Source: Roseibium hamelinense (GTDB lineage Bacteria > Pseudomonadota > Alphaproteobacteria > Rhizobiales > Stappiaceae). Taken from it: a stretch of 64,000 nucleotides of DNA. A program made the position numbers and the translations under genes. Below, piece by piece: positions 34,201 to 42,350 of the stretch (the stretch's first letter is position 1; each line of letters begins with the position of its first letter). The notes beneath the pieces are model-generated. The model was not told where the DNA came from. It saw only the letters and a list, made by a program, of their open reading frames with translations, and did not search any database. The DNA lies in NCBI RefSeq assembly GCF_007830545.1, contig NZ_VLLF01000003.1:1-64000 (forward strand), written 5' to 3'.

Positions 34201-35078
34201 GGCTAGCTGCTTTCGCCGATCCTTGGCCTGGCACCCTGTCCGTGCTCCGCGCCCCGGGCGAGACCGGTTTTGAGCCGCTTATGTCTGTTCAGGGGCCTGC
34301 GGTTATGGGGCGTCTTGCTGCACCTTTGGGGGCTGGCCCGCTTTGGGTGGTCGATGAAGGATCCGTGGTGGAGGTCGAGCTTTTCGGCGGGCATCTGCAA
34401 AGCAGGAGCAAAACCGAGGTGCTGTCCGGCCGCAATGCGCTTGCGGTGCGCAGCTCAAGCGGCGGCTTTGAGATCCTGCAATTTATCCAGGCTGAACTCG
34501 TGGCACCGCGCCGCTACCGTCTGTCAGGTTTGCTGCGCGGCCAGCGCGGCACGGAAGACGAGATGCGGACCGGGGCGGCGGCGGGATCTGATGTGGTGCT
34601 GCTGGATCCTGACCGGGTCCCTTCCGTTCCTTTGTTGCCCGATCAGATCGGACTTGCCCTGAATTACCGCATACTGCCGCAAGGCGCAGCGTTGAATGAC
34701 CCGGCTGCCGTGGCCTTGACCCATACCGCAAGCGGGCGGGGGCGGGTGCCGTTTGCCCCTGTTCACCTGAAGGCCCGCCGGACAGCAAGTGGGATCGAGG
34801 TGAGCTGGATCCGGCAGACCCGCTCCGCTTCCGACAGCTGGGAGGGGATGGACGTTCCACTCGGCGAGGAGCGCGAGGCCTATGAACTGGATATTTTGGA
34901 CGGCGGCGGCGTGACCAAACGCACCTTGAGCACCGGTACCCCCTCCGCGCTTTATCCGGCAGCCGATGAACATGCCGATTTCGGCGGCCCGGTCACCAGC
35001 CTGTCCGTTGCGGTCTGCCAGCTTTCGCAGACCGCCGGGCGCGGAACCTTGAGGAGACAAACACTCCATGTCGGTTAG
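31191..35078 (+). CDS. GTA gene 15: megatron baseplate/host-interaction protein
   Basis: 1295-residue multidomain baseplate protein. The N-terminus is glycine/alanine-rich (GGALGLGGAGSLLGKAAG). A GTA TIM-barrel-like domain follows, about residues 420-740, with DWSEYGAHQMSADELRFPLDPLW (in part), IDFIGIDNYLPL and KPIWFTELGFPAVDKGTNQP. After it come a phage-tail-like domain and the C-terminal Rcc01698-like region (SGLLRGQRGTED). Full length for the family with no break. Confidence 0.95.
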   Translation: MATLILTAAGQALGGALGLGGAGSLLGKAAGALAGGALDQALFGASRTVETGRIADLSVQASNEGVSLPRVYGRARLSGQVIWATNFEEVVSEDSQGGKAGGSSVTVRSYSYFANFAVALCEGSIARVGRIWADGKPLDTSGINLRIYSGTETQAPDPLIAAFQSPAPAYRGTAYVVFERMALEHFGNRLPQLSFEVIRPVEPLEEQIRAVTLIPGAGEFVYAPDEVRETERPGVTRTVNRHVPGTASDWAASLDELTALCPNLESVALVISWFGDDLRAGVCSIRPKVEVLEKTTSGAVWSVCGATRAVALAVSRIDGRPALGGTPSDDTVIAAIKDLKARGLKVMLYPFLLMDIPPDADLPAPSGTGTQPPYPWRGRIEGGADATADANSFFGTVTAAAFSVQDGTVAYSGPAEWRYRRHILHLAHLAKAAGGVDAFLIGSELRGLTRSRAPDGSYPFVAKLVELAADARAVLGPAVALSYAADWSEYGAHQMSADELRFPLDPLWASPHIDFIGIDNYLPLTDMRENGTPGGSADEPSAVYDLELLRSGVTGGEYADWYYASDADRQAGLRAPITDGAYGKPWVYRAKDLKNWWANPHVERSGGQELSSPTPYQPQAKPIWFTELGFPAVDKGTNQPNVFVDPKSSESAVPHFSDGTRDDLIQRRALEASLSWWDDLHPRLGIGDNPVSPVYGGPMVAPGGIFLWSWDARPYPAFPAYTGVWADGANWQLGHWLTGRLGAASLDAIVNAVLADFEISPQDCAASGLEGLIEGFVVTGPSSARQALEPLIDAFGGLSHDRGTQILITGRRSASRAGILPCALARDGDAPLLSKTRAQANELTSEMRLSAEESVSDYRRRIAASRRLEGGSRQVETRDLPAAAAMDVLQQAADRRLHALWSERERVEFRLGPEAARFEPGDVVTLLGEPGKAYEPPVKVRIEAIETAGSRRIEAARLAHPRPPARPAPATPSRPFPGGGVGAAHALFLDLPILAGDDPGHGLRLAAFADPWPGTLSVLRAPGETGFEPLMSVQGPAVMGRLAAPLGAGPLWVVDEGSVVEVELFGGHLQSRSKTEVLSGRNALAVRSSSGGFEILQFIQAELVAPRRYRLSGLLRGQRGTEDEMRTGAAAGSDVVLLDPDRVPSVPLLPDQIGLALNYRILPQGAALNDPAAVALTHTASGRGRVPFAPVHLKARRTASGIEVSWIRQTRSASDSWEGMDVPLGEEREAYELDILDGGGVTKRTLSTGTPSALYPAADEHADFGGPVTSLSVAVCQLSQTAGRGTLRRQTLHVG

Positions 35079-35805
35079 TCCCAGACTAAACCTGCCGCTG
35101 ATTGCAGCCGCGCAGGCGCAAAAACATGTCACCCACAATGAAGCGCTGATGCGCCTGGATGCCGCGATGAATGCCAGCATTCTCGCCACCCGTGCGGATC
35201 CGCCCGCCACGCCGCAGGAGGGAACAGCCTATCTTGTGTCGTCCAGTCCGTCGGGCGGGTGGTCGGCCCGGGCTGATCATGTGGCCGTTTTTCAAAACGC
35301 GGCCTGGGTCTTCATCGCCCCCTTTGACGGTTTGACCGTTTTTGACAGCCAGCTCGGGCTGCAGCGTGTCTATAGCGGCGGGGCATGGCAAACCCTGGGC
35401 GGCGCTGCCGGGGAGGCGGGCGCGGACAGTCTGCTTGCGCAATCGGCCTTCGGCGCCAAAAGCTGGCACAAGGTGATCGACGCTGAACTTTCCGGCCTGA
35501 GCGGAGCCTTTGGCGAGACGGCTGCCATCATCCCAAGCCGGGCAATCGTGTTGTGCGTCTCCAGCCGCACGGTCGACACCGTGACCGGCGCAGTTTCCTA
35601 TGATTGCGGCATTGACGGAGAGCCAGCAAAATTCGGTGGTTCACTCGGCAGCGCCGCCGGGTCGAGCAATCTTGGCGTCATCGGCCCGACAGCATTTTAC
35701 AGCCCGGCAGCCATACGGCTGACCGCCAATGGCGGCAGCTTCACAGGCGGCACTGTGCGCCTCGCCGTGCACTGTTTTCTGCCCGAAGCACCCGCTGCGC
35801 CCTGA
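35068..35805 (+). CDS. DUF2793 tail fibre-like protein
   Basis: 245-residue protein of the DUF2793 type: RLNLPLIAAAQAQKHVTHNEAL, RLDAAMNASILA and GTAYLVSSSPSGGWS. A C-terminal beta-rich domain (GVIGPTAFYSPAAIRLTANGGSFTGG, in part) resembles trimeric fibre tips. In RcGTA-type systems this family follows the megatron and is linked to host binding. It overlaps the megatron stop by 11 bp. Confidence 0.88.
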   Translation: MSVSPRLNLPLIAAAQAQKHVTHNEALMRLDAAMNASILATRADPPATPQEGTAYLVSSSPSGGWSARADHVAVFQNAAWVFIAPFDGLTVFDSQLGLQRVYSGGAWQTLGGAAGEAGADSLLAQSAFGAKSWHKVIDAELSGLSGAFGETAAIIPSRAIVLCVSSRTVDTVTGAVSYDCGIDGEPAKFGGSLGSAAGSSNLGVIGPTAFYSPAAIRLTANGGSFTGGTVRLAVHCFLPEAPAAP

Positions 35806-35906
35806 CGCGCGCCCTTGCCGGATCACGGGCGGAACACCCCAGCGTCCTTTATGAAAAAGATCCTGTGCTTCCAACCCGAAATCATTCCCCAAGCCGGAGG
35901 CAATCC

Positions 35907-36779
35907 ATGAAAATCAGCGAACGGGGCCTTGCATTTATCGCCGCGCATGAGGGCTTCGTGTCCCGGGCCTATCTCGATCCCGCCGGCGTTTTGACCATTG
36001 GCTACGGCTTCACCATGCGCAGCCGCCTGTTTGCCGCATTCTGGCGCGCGCGCCATGGCCGGAGCCTTGTTCCGGGCGACCGGATCAGCCGCGAAGACGC
36101 CAACAAGGTGCTGTTGAAACTGATCGACGAGGAATATGCGCCTCCGGTGGCAGGTGTGCTGCCAGGTGTGTCGCAACCTGTTTTCGATGCATGTGTTTCG
36201 GTTGTCTACAATCTGGGGGCACGGGCGCTCTCCTGGCGCTGGGCGCGGGCGTTGATGGGGGGCGACAAAAAAAGCGCCGCCGGACTTTTGGCCAAAACCG
36301 GGACAACAGCGGCGGGCCGGCGCTTGCCAGGCCTTGTGCGCCGACGGCGCGAAGAAGCGCACCTGCTCAAGACGGGCGACTACGGTCTCGCATCGCCCTG
36401 GCGCTGGACGCCGAACGCGGAAACCCGCCGGATCCAGACAGTGCTTGCACGGCTCGGGTTCAAACCCGGCCCGATCGACGGCCTGCTCGGCAAGCGGACG
36501 CGGGCGGCGGTCCGGGCGTTTCAGCGCGCCAATCCGCCGCTTCTCGTCGATGGCGAACCCGGCCCGGCCACAATGGCTGCGCTTGAGCGGGCAGCGGACA
36601 AGCGCAAGTCCGCCGCGCTGACCGTTCTGTCGTCTGCGGCCACGGCGCTGGGTCTTTTCTGGCAAAAACACCCGGCAGGCTTCGTCGCCGCCGCAGCTGC
36701 CGGTGTGGTCGCGATTGGCGTCGCGGTTGCCCTGTGCTGGGCTTACCGGGGGCGGCTCTTGAAAGCCCTGTCTGCCTGA
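35907..36779 (+). CDS. GH24 endolysin with peptidoglycan-binding domain and C-terminal membrane helix
   Basis: 290-residue phage-type lysozyme. Glu15 in IAAHEGF, followed by GVLTIGYGFT, is the GH24 catalytic region. Residues about 170-235 form a peptidoglycan-binding domain (RIQTVLARLGFKPGPIDGLLGKRTRAAV, in part). Residues about 245-275 are a transmembrane helix (FVAAAAAGVVAIGVAVALCWAY). GGAGG precedes ATG 35907. With the following holin-like gene it forms a lysis pair for GTA release; the C-terminal anchor is uncommon for a soluble endolysin. Confidence 0.87.
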   Translation: MKISERGLAFIAAHEGFVSRAYLDPAGVLTIGYGFTMRSRLFAAFWRARHGRSLVPGDRISREDANKVLLKLIDEEYAPPVAGVLPGVSQPVFDACVSVVYNLGARALSWRWARALMGGDKKSAAGLLAKTGTTAAGRRLPGLVRRRREEAHLLKTGDYGLASPWRWTPNAETRRIQTVLARLGFKPGPIDGLLGKRTRAAVRAFQRANPPLLVDGEPGPATMAALERAADKRKSAALTVLSSAATALGLFWQKHPAGFVAAAAAGVVAIGVAVALCWAYRGRLLKALSA

Positions 36780-36825
36780 CGGGTTTTCGCCTTCATCACA
36801 AGCAGAATCAAAAAGGAGACCGTGC

Positions 36826-37026
36826 ATGCGCGGATGGAAAACGGCTGTCCTAAATGGCAGTGTTTTGGGGCTGATGGGCCTTGGCGAGGTGCTGGCGCAT
36901 TTGGCCGGTGTCAATTGGCATCAGATCTTGCCCGACGGGATCGCGGGCCTGGTGGTGGTCGGCCTTGGGGCGGCGAACCTCGTGCTGCGCCATATGACCG
37001 ACAGTCCAGCCGGATGGCGTCACTGA
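36826..37026 (+). CDS. Holin-like small membrane protein
   Basis: 66-residue protein with two hydrophobic segments (VLNGSVLGLMGLGEVLAHLAG and GIAGLVVVGLGAANLVL). Size, topology and its place straight after the endolysin fit a holin or spanin-like partner. AAGGAG precedes ATG 36826. No named family recognised. Confidence 0.65.
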   Translation: MRGWKTAVLNGSVLGLMGLGEVLAHLAGVNWHQILPDGIAGLVVVGLGAANLVLRHMTDSPAGWRH

Positions 37027-37044
37027 TACGGAAAACTGCGTATA

Positions 37045-37074
37045 CCCCTCCTGACAGAAGGCTGTCAGGAGGGG
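37045..37074. other. Strong hairpin at the end of the GTA cluster
   Basis: Perfect 12-bp stem (37045-37056 with 37063-37074) with a 6-base loop, 18 bp after the last GTA-linked gene. No T-run follows, so it may protect the 3' end or act with Rho. Confidence 0.6.
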
Positions 37075-37118
37075 CCGGGTATCTTGGTCTTGTCACATAG
37101 ATTCAAAGGGCCAAAACG

Positions 37119-37493
37119 ATGACCTTCATACCCAAGGATTTCAATGTCTGGATGGAGCTGCCTGTCACCGACTTCGACAAGGCGGTCTTCTTTTACAACA
37201 CTGTTTTTAAAACAGAATTGAAAGTAGATCGCGAAATGGGGCCAAATCCGATCGCACTGTTTCCAACGCAGGAGTCAAACGGCGTCGGCGGGCACCTTTA
37301 CCCCGGCACCCCTCCTGCCAAAGGCTCCGGCCCGACCATTCATCTGGCCTGTCCCGACAGTCTGGAGGAAACCGCCGAACGTTTGAAAGCTGCAGGCGGC
37401 GAGGTTGTCACGGACGCCATCTCTATTCCGGCGGGCCGTTTCATGTATTGTCTCGACCCGGATGGAAACTCCATCAGTCTGTTTTCCAGTTAA
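37119..37493 (+). CDS. VOC family (glyoxalase/dioxygenase superfamily) protein
   Basis: 124-residue vicinal-oxygen-chelate protein: VWMELPVTDFDKAVFFYNTVF, GPTIHLACPDSLEETAERL and PAGRFMYCLDPDGNSISLFS. Specific substrate unknown. AAAGGG lies upstream of ATG 37119. The following WYL regulator starts 13 bp after its stop and is probably co-transcribed; such VOC/YafY pairs are common. Confidence 0.9.
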   Translation: MTFIPKDFNVWMELPVTDFDKAVFFYNTVFKTELKVDREMGPNPIALFPTQESNGVGGHLYPGTPPAKGSGPTIHLACPDSLEETAERLKAAGGEVVTDAISIPAGRFMYCLDPDGNSISLFSS

Positions 37494-37506
37494 GCGACCA
37501 TGGCTC

Positions 37507-38202
37507 ATGAGACGCGCCGACCGTTTGTTCCAAATTGTGCAGTATCTTCGCGGCGGCCGACTTGTGCGCGCAAAGCAGCTCGGAGACTGGCTGGAAGTCT
37601 CCGAGCGGACAATCTATCGCGACATAGCGGATCTCCAGGCCTCGGGCGTGCCGATCGATGGCGCTGCCGGGGTCGGCTATATCATGCGCGATGGCTACGA
37701 CCTTCCGCCGCTGATGTTCTCGCGCGATGAAATCGTTGCCCTGGTCGCCGGGGCGCGTCTGATCCGGGCCTGGGGCGGGGCAGGGATGGCCCGGGCCGCA
37801 GAAGAAGCCCTAATAAAGATTGACGCCGTGCTGCCGAAGTCTGTCCGCGCCCGCAGCACACAAATCGAAGTGCACGCTATAGCCCCGGAAATGACCGAGG
37901 AGGTGCGCGAGCGGATCGATAAGCTTGAAGCCGCCGCTGATGCGCGTATCCGGGTCTCCATCACCTACAAGGATGGCGCGGCGAAACCGTCGGAACGCAC
38001 GATCCGCCCGTTGGGCCTATGGTTTTGGGGCAAGGTCTGGACGCTGGTCGCCTGGTGCGAGCTGCGCGAGGCGTTCCGCATGTTCCGGCTCGACCGCATC
38101 TCGCGCATGGACATGCTGGAAGGCACATTCCGTCCGGAACCGGGCAAGACCTTGAAGGATTTCTACCGGCTGATGGAAGAAAGCGGCTATCACGGGCCGT
38201 AA
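37507..38202 (+). CDS. YafY-type HTH-WYL transcriptional regulator
   Basis: 231-residue regulator with an N-terminal HTH_11 domain (RADRLFQIVQYLRGGRLVRAKQLGDWLEVSERTIYRDIADLQ, in part) and a WYL domain (ISITYKDG-like segment, IRPLGLWFWGKVWTLVAWCELR). WYL domains sense ligands or nucleic acids. ATG 37507 is used; the frame runs on upstream inside the VOC gene without resemblance. Likely controls the VOC gene. Confidence 0.9.
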   Translation: MRRADRLFQIVQYLRGGRLVRAKQLGDWLEVSERTIYRDIADLQASGVPIDGAAGVGYIMRDGYDLPPLMFSRDEIVALVAGARLIRAWGGAGMARAAEEALIKIDAVLPKSVRARSTQIEVHAIAPEMTEEVRERIDKLEAAADARIRVSITYKDGAAKPSERTIRPLGLWFWGKVWTLVAWCELREAFRMFRLDRISRMDMLEGTFRPEPGKTLKDFYRLMEESGYHGP

Positions 38203-38250
38203 GCGCGCGGTCCAGGCAGCGGGCCGTGCCGGTTTTTGGTTTCCCGGCGG

Positions 38251-38982
38251 CTACTGCGGAGTGCCCAGGCGCGAAAAATTGCCGGCTGTGATCTCCTTGA
38301 TGAGCTTGCGCTTCATGGCACGCTCATAGTCTGAAAAACCGTCCGCAATCTCCAAAAACGCGCCCGGGCCGCGGATCACGCGTGTCCGGTAGTACCCGAT
38401 CGGGTTCGGCACGCTGCCGGCAATCACCAGCCCATTCACGATGATCTGCTCCTGATCCAGCAAACCATGCACGGCGTCAGGACCCAGCCCTTCGTTGCTG
38501 ACGCCGTCTCCTGCCAGGTCTATCACCCGTCGCAAGCAGTATTCCGGAGCGGCATTCAAGAGATCGACCCCAAAAACCAGCGCTTCTCCAAGGGCGGTGG
38601 TGCTTTGCCCGAACAGCCGCGGGCTCTTGAACAACCGGGCCGAGGCGGCGTCCGCACCGGCCTGATCTTCGATAAAAGTCCAGTCAAGTTGAAGCGCCTG
38701 CTGGGTGCGGCCGCTCCACTCGAAGCTGGAAAACCAGATCCCGCCAACCAGTTCGATCGCATCAACCACTTCCGGATCTTTGAGCGCATTTGCGAGACCG
38801 CCCAGCTGCAACGCATGTTCCTGCGGATCGACACTTGCAGAGCCGTCCATGGCGACAGTGAGGGAAAGGGAGCAGGCGGAGGCTGTGGCGACGGTCGCAT
38901 ACATTGCCGCTCCGAAAAACAAGCCGCCGCCATACCGGGTTGTCAGCGTCCGTCCGATCCCTGCGCAAAAGCCTGTCAGCAT
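38251..38982 (-). CDS. DUF1194 exported vWA-like protein
   Basis: 243-residue exported protein of the DUF1194 family. A signal peptide (GGGLFFGAAMYATVATASA) leads to CSLSLTVAMDGSASVDPQE, containing a MIDAS DxSxS site, and LAGDGVSNEG, a second metal-site loop. Such domains bind divalent metal and partner proteins. Start is uncertain: ATG 38982 is chosen, with GTG 38994 and TTG 39048 as alternatives. Confidence 0.8.
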   Translation of the reverse strand: MLTGFCAGIGRTLTTRYGGGLFFGAAMYATVATASACSLSLTVAMDGSASVDPQEHALQLGGLANALKDPEVVDAIELVGGIWFSSFEWSGRTQQALQLDWTFIEDQAGADAASARLFKSPRLFGQSTTALGEALVFGVDLLNAAPEYCLRRVIDLAGDGVSNEGLGPDAVHGLLDQEQIIVNGLVIAGSVPNPIGYYRTRVIRGPGAFLEIADGFSDYERAMKRKLIKEITAGNFSRLGTPQ

Positions 38983-39140
38983 GCCCCAAGCCACCTTGAC
39001 GGAGTTTTCTTCACGGCAGAGGGTAGCGGTGATTGCATGACAGCTCAATAAAGGGCATCCCGCGTGTCACGTTCATGTCGCGTTCAGCGATGGATTGCTA
39101 GTCATGCAGCATGACGTCCACACCTGCCTGGAAGCACCAA

Positions 39141-39395
39141 GTGAAACATTTTATTTCCACGCTGATTTTTGCTCTCATCCTGACCGTGCCAGCGCATGCG
39201 GCCTGTCTGTCGCAAGCCGAGGCGCGCCAGGCGGTTGCAAGCGGCCAGGCCAGGTCGCTGGGTTCCGTACAAGGCCAGGCCGGTGGAGAGATCGTGAAAG
39301 CACAGCTGTGCCTGGAAGGCGGGCGCTATGTCTACCGTCTGTCGGTTTTGGTCAACGGCAAGGTCACGACCAAGGTCGTGAACGCCAGCAATTAA
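39141..39395 (+). CDS. feuN: FeuN-like small periplasmic PepSY protein
   Basis: 84-residue secreted protein. A GTG start at 39141 with GGAAG upstream gives an ideal signal peptide (VKHFISTLIFALILTVPAHA); an in-frame ATG at 39111 would add ten residues and lacks a ribosome site. The mature part (LSQAEARQAVASGQARSLG, GGRYVYRLSVLVNGKVTTKVVN in part) is one PepSY domain. In rhizobia FeuN, a periplasmic protein of this size, restrains the kinase FeuQ and is encoded upstream of feuP-feuQ. The same order and sizes hold here; the symbol is by context. Confidence 0.65.
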   Translation: MKHFISTLIFALILTVPAHAACLSQAEARQAVASGQARSLGSVQGQAGGEIVKAQLCLEGGRYVYRLSVLVNGKVTTKVVNASN

Positions 39396-39407
39396 CCGGG
39401 GGCTGTC

Positions 39408-40076
39408 ATGCGTATTCTTGTTGTAGAAGACGATGCGGATTTGAACAGGCAGCTGGCGACAGCGCTCGAGGAAGCGGGCTATGTGGTTGATTCGGCCGCC
39501 GACGGCGAAGAGGGACACTTTCTGGGCGATACCGAACCTTATGACGCCGTGGTTCTGGATCTGGGCCTGCCGAAACTCGACGGGTTGTCGGTGCTTGAAA
39601 ACTGGCGGCGCGACGGGCGCACGATGCCGGTTCTGATCCTGACCGCCCGCGACCGGTGGTCGGACAAGGTGGCGGGCATTGACGCGGGCGCCGACGACTA
39701 TGTCGCAAAGCCCTTCCACATGGAAGAAGTGCTCGCCCGGGTCCGCGCGCTTGTGCGCCGGGCGGCCGGGCATGCCTCCAACGACTTGACCTGCGGCGAT
39801 GTGCGGCTGGATTTGCGCGCGGGGCGGGTAACGGTCGCCGGAGCGCCGATCAAGCTCACGTCGCATGAATACCGGCTGCTGTCCTATCTGCTGCACCATC
39901 AGGGCAAGGTGATCTCCCGCACCGAATTGACGGAACACTTGTACGATCAAGATTTTGACCGGGACTCCAACACGGTCGAAGTGTTTGTCGGACGGCTGCG
40001 CAAGAAGATCGGTTCGGACATGATCGAGACCATCCGCGGGCTCGGCTACCGGTTGGGAGCGTCCGTTGACCAGTGA
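39408..40076 (+). CDS. feuP: OmpR/PhoP-type response regulator (FeuP-like)
   Basis: 222-residue response regulator: receiver domain with acidic pocket VEDDAD, phosphoacceptor Asp51 (VVLDLGLPKLDG), KPFHMEE lysine, and winged-helix domain ending in VEVFVGRLRKKIGSDMIETIRGLGYRL (in part). It starts 12 bp after the PepSY gene and overlaps the kinase gene. Size and context match FeuP, which in Sinorhizobium controls cyclic glucan export and other envelope genes; the name is an inference. Confidence 0.85.
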   Translation: MRILVVEDDADLNRQLATALEEAGYVVDSAADGEEGHFLGDTEPYDAVVLDLGLPKLDGLSVLENWRRDGRTMPVLILTARDRWSDKVAGIDAGADDYVAKPFHMEEVLARVRALVRRAAGHASNDLTCGDVRLDLRAGRVTVAGAPIKLTSHEYRLLSYLLHHQGKVISRTELTEHLYDQDFDRDSNTVEVFVGRLRKKIGSDMIETIRGLGYRLGASVDQ

Positions 40077-41487
40077 CACAGCTGAGGCTGCCGGCCAGCC
40101 AGACCAACCGGTGCGGCGGCAACGCTCGCTTGCCGGACGCCTGGTGCTGGTTGCCGCGCTGTGGTCGACACTGGCGCTTGCGGTTGGCGGTGTTTTTCTG
40201 GTGTCGCTGTACCGCGCGGCAGGCGAGCGCGCATTCGACGCCCAGCTTGATGTGCACCTGAAAACGATTCTGGCCGAAATGCTGCCCGATGCCGTGTCTC
40301 AGCTTCAGATGACCAAGGCTGCGGACATACAAACCCCGCGAAGCCTTGGGGAGCCTCGCTTCTCACTGCCGCTATCGGGCTGGTACTGGACCGTACGGCG
40401 CACGGGCGACAGCGACTTGCTGTTTGCGTCCCCCTCGCTGGTCGGGGATCCGCTGAACGTGCCGGACCTTGGCGAAAAGGACGCCATGGCGTCATTTGTC
40501 GAAGGTCCTGCCAATCAGGAAGTCCGTGTGCTTCAGCGCAGGATTGAGGTCGACGGACAATCGCTCGTGATTGCGGTGGCGGCGGCGACCGCAGACTTCC
40601 GCGCGGAACTGAACGAGTTTTCCCGGTCGGTCGCGATCACTTTGGTTGTGATTTGGATCGGACTGGTTGGAGCCATTTTTCTTCAAGTGAAGGTCGGTCT
40701 CCGGCCGCTTGCGCGTTTGCGCTCGTCACTTGCCGATGTGCGCGAGGGCAAGGCAGATCGGATCGATGAAGACCTTCCCAGCGAGCTCGCGCCGCTGGCG
40801 GTGGAGCTGAATGCCCTGATCGTTTCAAACAAGGAGATTGTCGAACGCTCGCGCACGCATGTGGGCAATCTAGCACATGGCCTGAAAACGCCCCTGAGCG
40901 TCATTGCCAACGAAGCCAGGTCAACGGAAGGGCCGTTTGCAAGCAAGGTTGCCGAGCAGGCACAGGTGATGTCGACCCAGATTCAGCATCACCTTGAACG
41001 GGCCCGCATGGCCGCGCAGCGACGGGTGATCGGAGTGTCGGCGGATGTCGAACCTGCACTGGCGCGGCTGGTTCGCGCGATGGCGAAAATCAATCGCGAC
41101 CGGCTTGACGATATTGCGTTCAGTTGTCCTGACGGCCTGAAGTTCCGCGGCGAGCAGCAGGACCTTGAAGAGATGGCCGGGAATTTGATCGACAACGCCT
41201 GCAAATGGGCCGGAACACATGTGGCGGTGAGCGTCCAGAAAGTCGAAAGCGGCCATTCTGCCCGGGCGCTTTTCGAAGTGCTGGTCGAGGACGATGGGCC
41301 AGGGCTTTCCGAAGAGGAGCGTAAAGTGGCGGTCAAACGCGGCCGCCGGTTGGACGAGACCGTACCGGGAACAGGCTTGGGCCTGTCGATTGTCGCAGAC
41401 CTTGCCGCGCTTTATGGCGGCGAGCTGGCTTTGGAGCGATCACAACTTGGCGGGCTAAAGGCACGACTGGTGTTGCCGCTTTTGTGA
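40066..41487 (+). CDS. feuQ: PhoQ-like sensor histidine kinase (FeuQ-like)
   Basis: 473-residue membrane kinase. Transmembrane helices near residues 28-50 (LVLVAALWSTLALAVGGVFLV) and 185-208 flank a periplasmic sensor, followed by HAMP. H-box is HVGNLAHGLKTPLSVIANEA, N-box NLIDNACKWAG, then VEDDGPGLS and GTGLGLSIV. Start TTG 40066 has GGGAG 7 bases upstream and overlaps the regulator stop by 11 bp. Partner of the 39408 regulator. Confidence 0.87.
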   Translation: MTSDTAEAAGQPDQPVRRQRSLAGRLVLVAALWSTLALAVGGVFLVSLYRAAGERAFDAQLDVHLKTILAEMLPDAVSQLQMTKAADIQTPRSLGEPRFSLPLSGWYWTVRRTGDSDLLFASPSLVGDPLNVPDLGEKDAMASFVEGPANQEVRVLQRRIEVDGQSLVIAVAAATADFRAELNEFSRSVAITLVVIWIGLVGAIFLQVKVGLRPLARLRSSLADVREGKADRIDEDLPSELAPLAVELNALIVSNKEIVERSRTHVGNLAHGLKTPLSVIANEARSTEGPFASKVAEQAQVMSTQIQHHLERARMAAQRRVIGVSADVEPALARLVRAMAKINRDRLDDIAFSCPDGLKFRGEQQDLEEMAGNLIDNACKWAGTHVAVSVQKVESGHSARALFEVLVEDDGPGLSEEERKVAVKRGRRLDETVPGTGLGLSIVADLAALYGGELALERSQLGGLKARLVLPLL

Positions 41488-41559
41488 CCGAAAATTCACT
41501 TTGGTTTTTCCGCAAGCTACGGGAAACTACACTCCTGCTTAATCGCAATGCCGTAATCT

Positions 41560-41573
41560 GTGACCAGCGTCAC
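41560..41573. promoter_or_regulatory. Short inverted repeat upstream of lipoprotein gene
   Basis: GTGAC-N4-GTCAC, exact 5-bp arms, 108 bp upstream of the 41681 gene. A possible operator; short enough to be chance. Confidence 0.25.
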
Positions 41574-41680
41574 GGACCTGGTAAACAAATTGTTGGCGTA
41601 GTTCGGCCATAAAGACTGTGTACGGAATTGAAAGTGCCGCAACGCAAAGCGGTTTGCGGCAGGCATCTACGGGGTTATCG

Positions 41681-42124
41681 ATGAAACTGCGTGCCTTTGC
41701 ACCATTGATTCTGATTGCTGGCGGTTTGGCCGGGTGCAGCGCACTGAATGCGTCGTCCGATCCACAGCCTGCCTGGAACTCGTCCTTCGGCGCCGCCGGG
41801 TCAGCAATTTCGGACGCAGAAGCCAACACCGCGATTTCAGTTCTTGTCGACAATGAATTGGGCCAGGCCCTTGAGCCATCAGACCGCAAGGCGGCTGCTG
41901 AAGCTCAAAAACGTGCGCTCAGAGCGCGCGGTGTCGGTGTTTCCGTCGCTTGGCAAAATGATGCGACCGGCCGAAGCGGCCAGGTTCGCCCAGGCCCTCT
42001 TTATCAGGTCAACGAGACCGCATGCCGCGAGTTCACTCATGAGATGGTTCTCAATGGCAAGGTGCTGACCGCGCGCGGGACAGCCTGCCAGGAAGATAAT
42101 GGCACCTGGGAAACCATCAGCTGA
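41681..42124 (+). CDS. Surface antigen-like lipoprotein (RT0821/Lpp0805 type)
   Basis: 147-residue predicted outer-membrane lipoprotein. The signal ends in the lipobox LAGCSAL (Cys20). The mature part, with SVLVDNELGQALEPSDRKAAAEAQKRAL (in part), WQNDATGRSGQVRPGPLYQ (in part), CREFTHEMVLNGK and GTACQEDNGTWE, matches the 17-kDa surface antigen-like family. Start ATG 41681; the upstream extension lacks a signal. Monocistronic, after a 190-bp gap. Confidence 0.8.
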   Translation: MKLRAFAPLILIAGGLAGCSALNASSDPQPAWNSSFGAAGSAISDAEANTAISVLVDNELGQALEPSDRKAAAEAQKRALRARGVGVSVAWQNDATGRSGQVRPGPLYQVNETACREFTHEMVLNGKVLTARGTACQEDNGTWETIS

Positions 42125-42350
42125 CGGCTGGTGTATAAAACGGCTGTTCGTTCCTCTGGTTGCTTAACTGACGTTGACAACTATTCCTCTGGGGAAGACT
42201 GGGACCTTGCGGTTTTTTTGTCTTCAGTCGTGCTGTTGAGCGGAAAGCGAATCGCTCCGCTCCTCAGAAAAAGCCAGTTTCAATATTTGATTAAACCTTA
42301 ACTGGTTATTGTCATTCTAATGCACTGATTCGTAATAATGACTTGAGCCA

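Noticed and set aside
38467-39051. Plus-strand frame opposite the DUF1194 gene
   Set aside because: The minus-strand product has a signal peptide and MIDAS site; this frame has neither support nor ribosome site.
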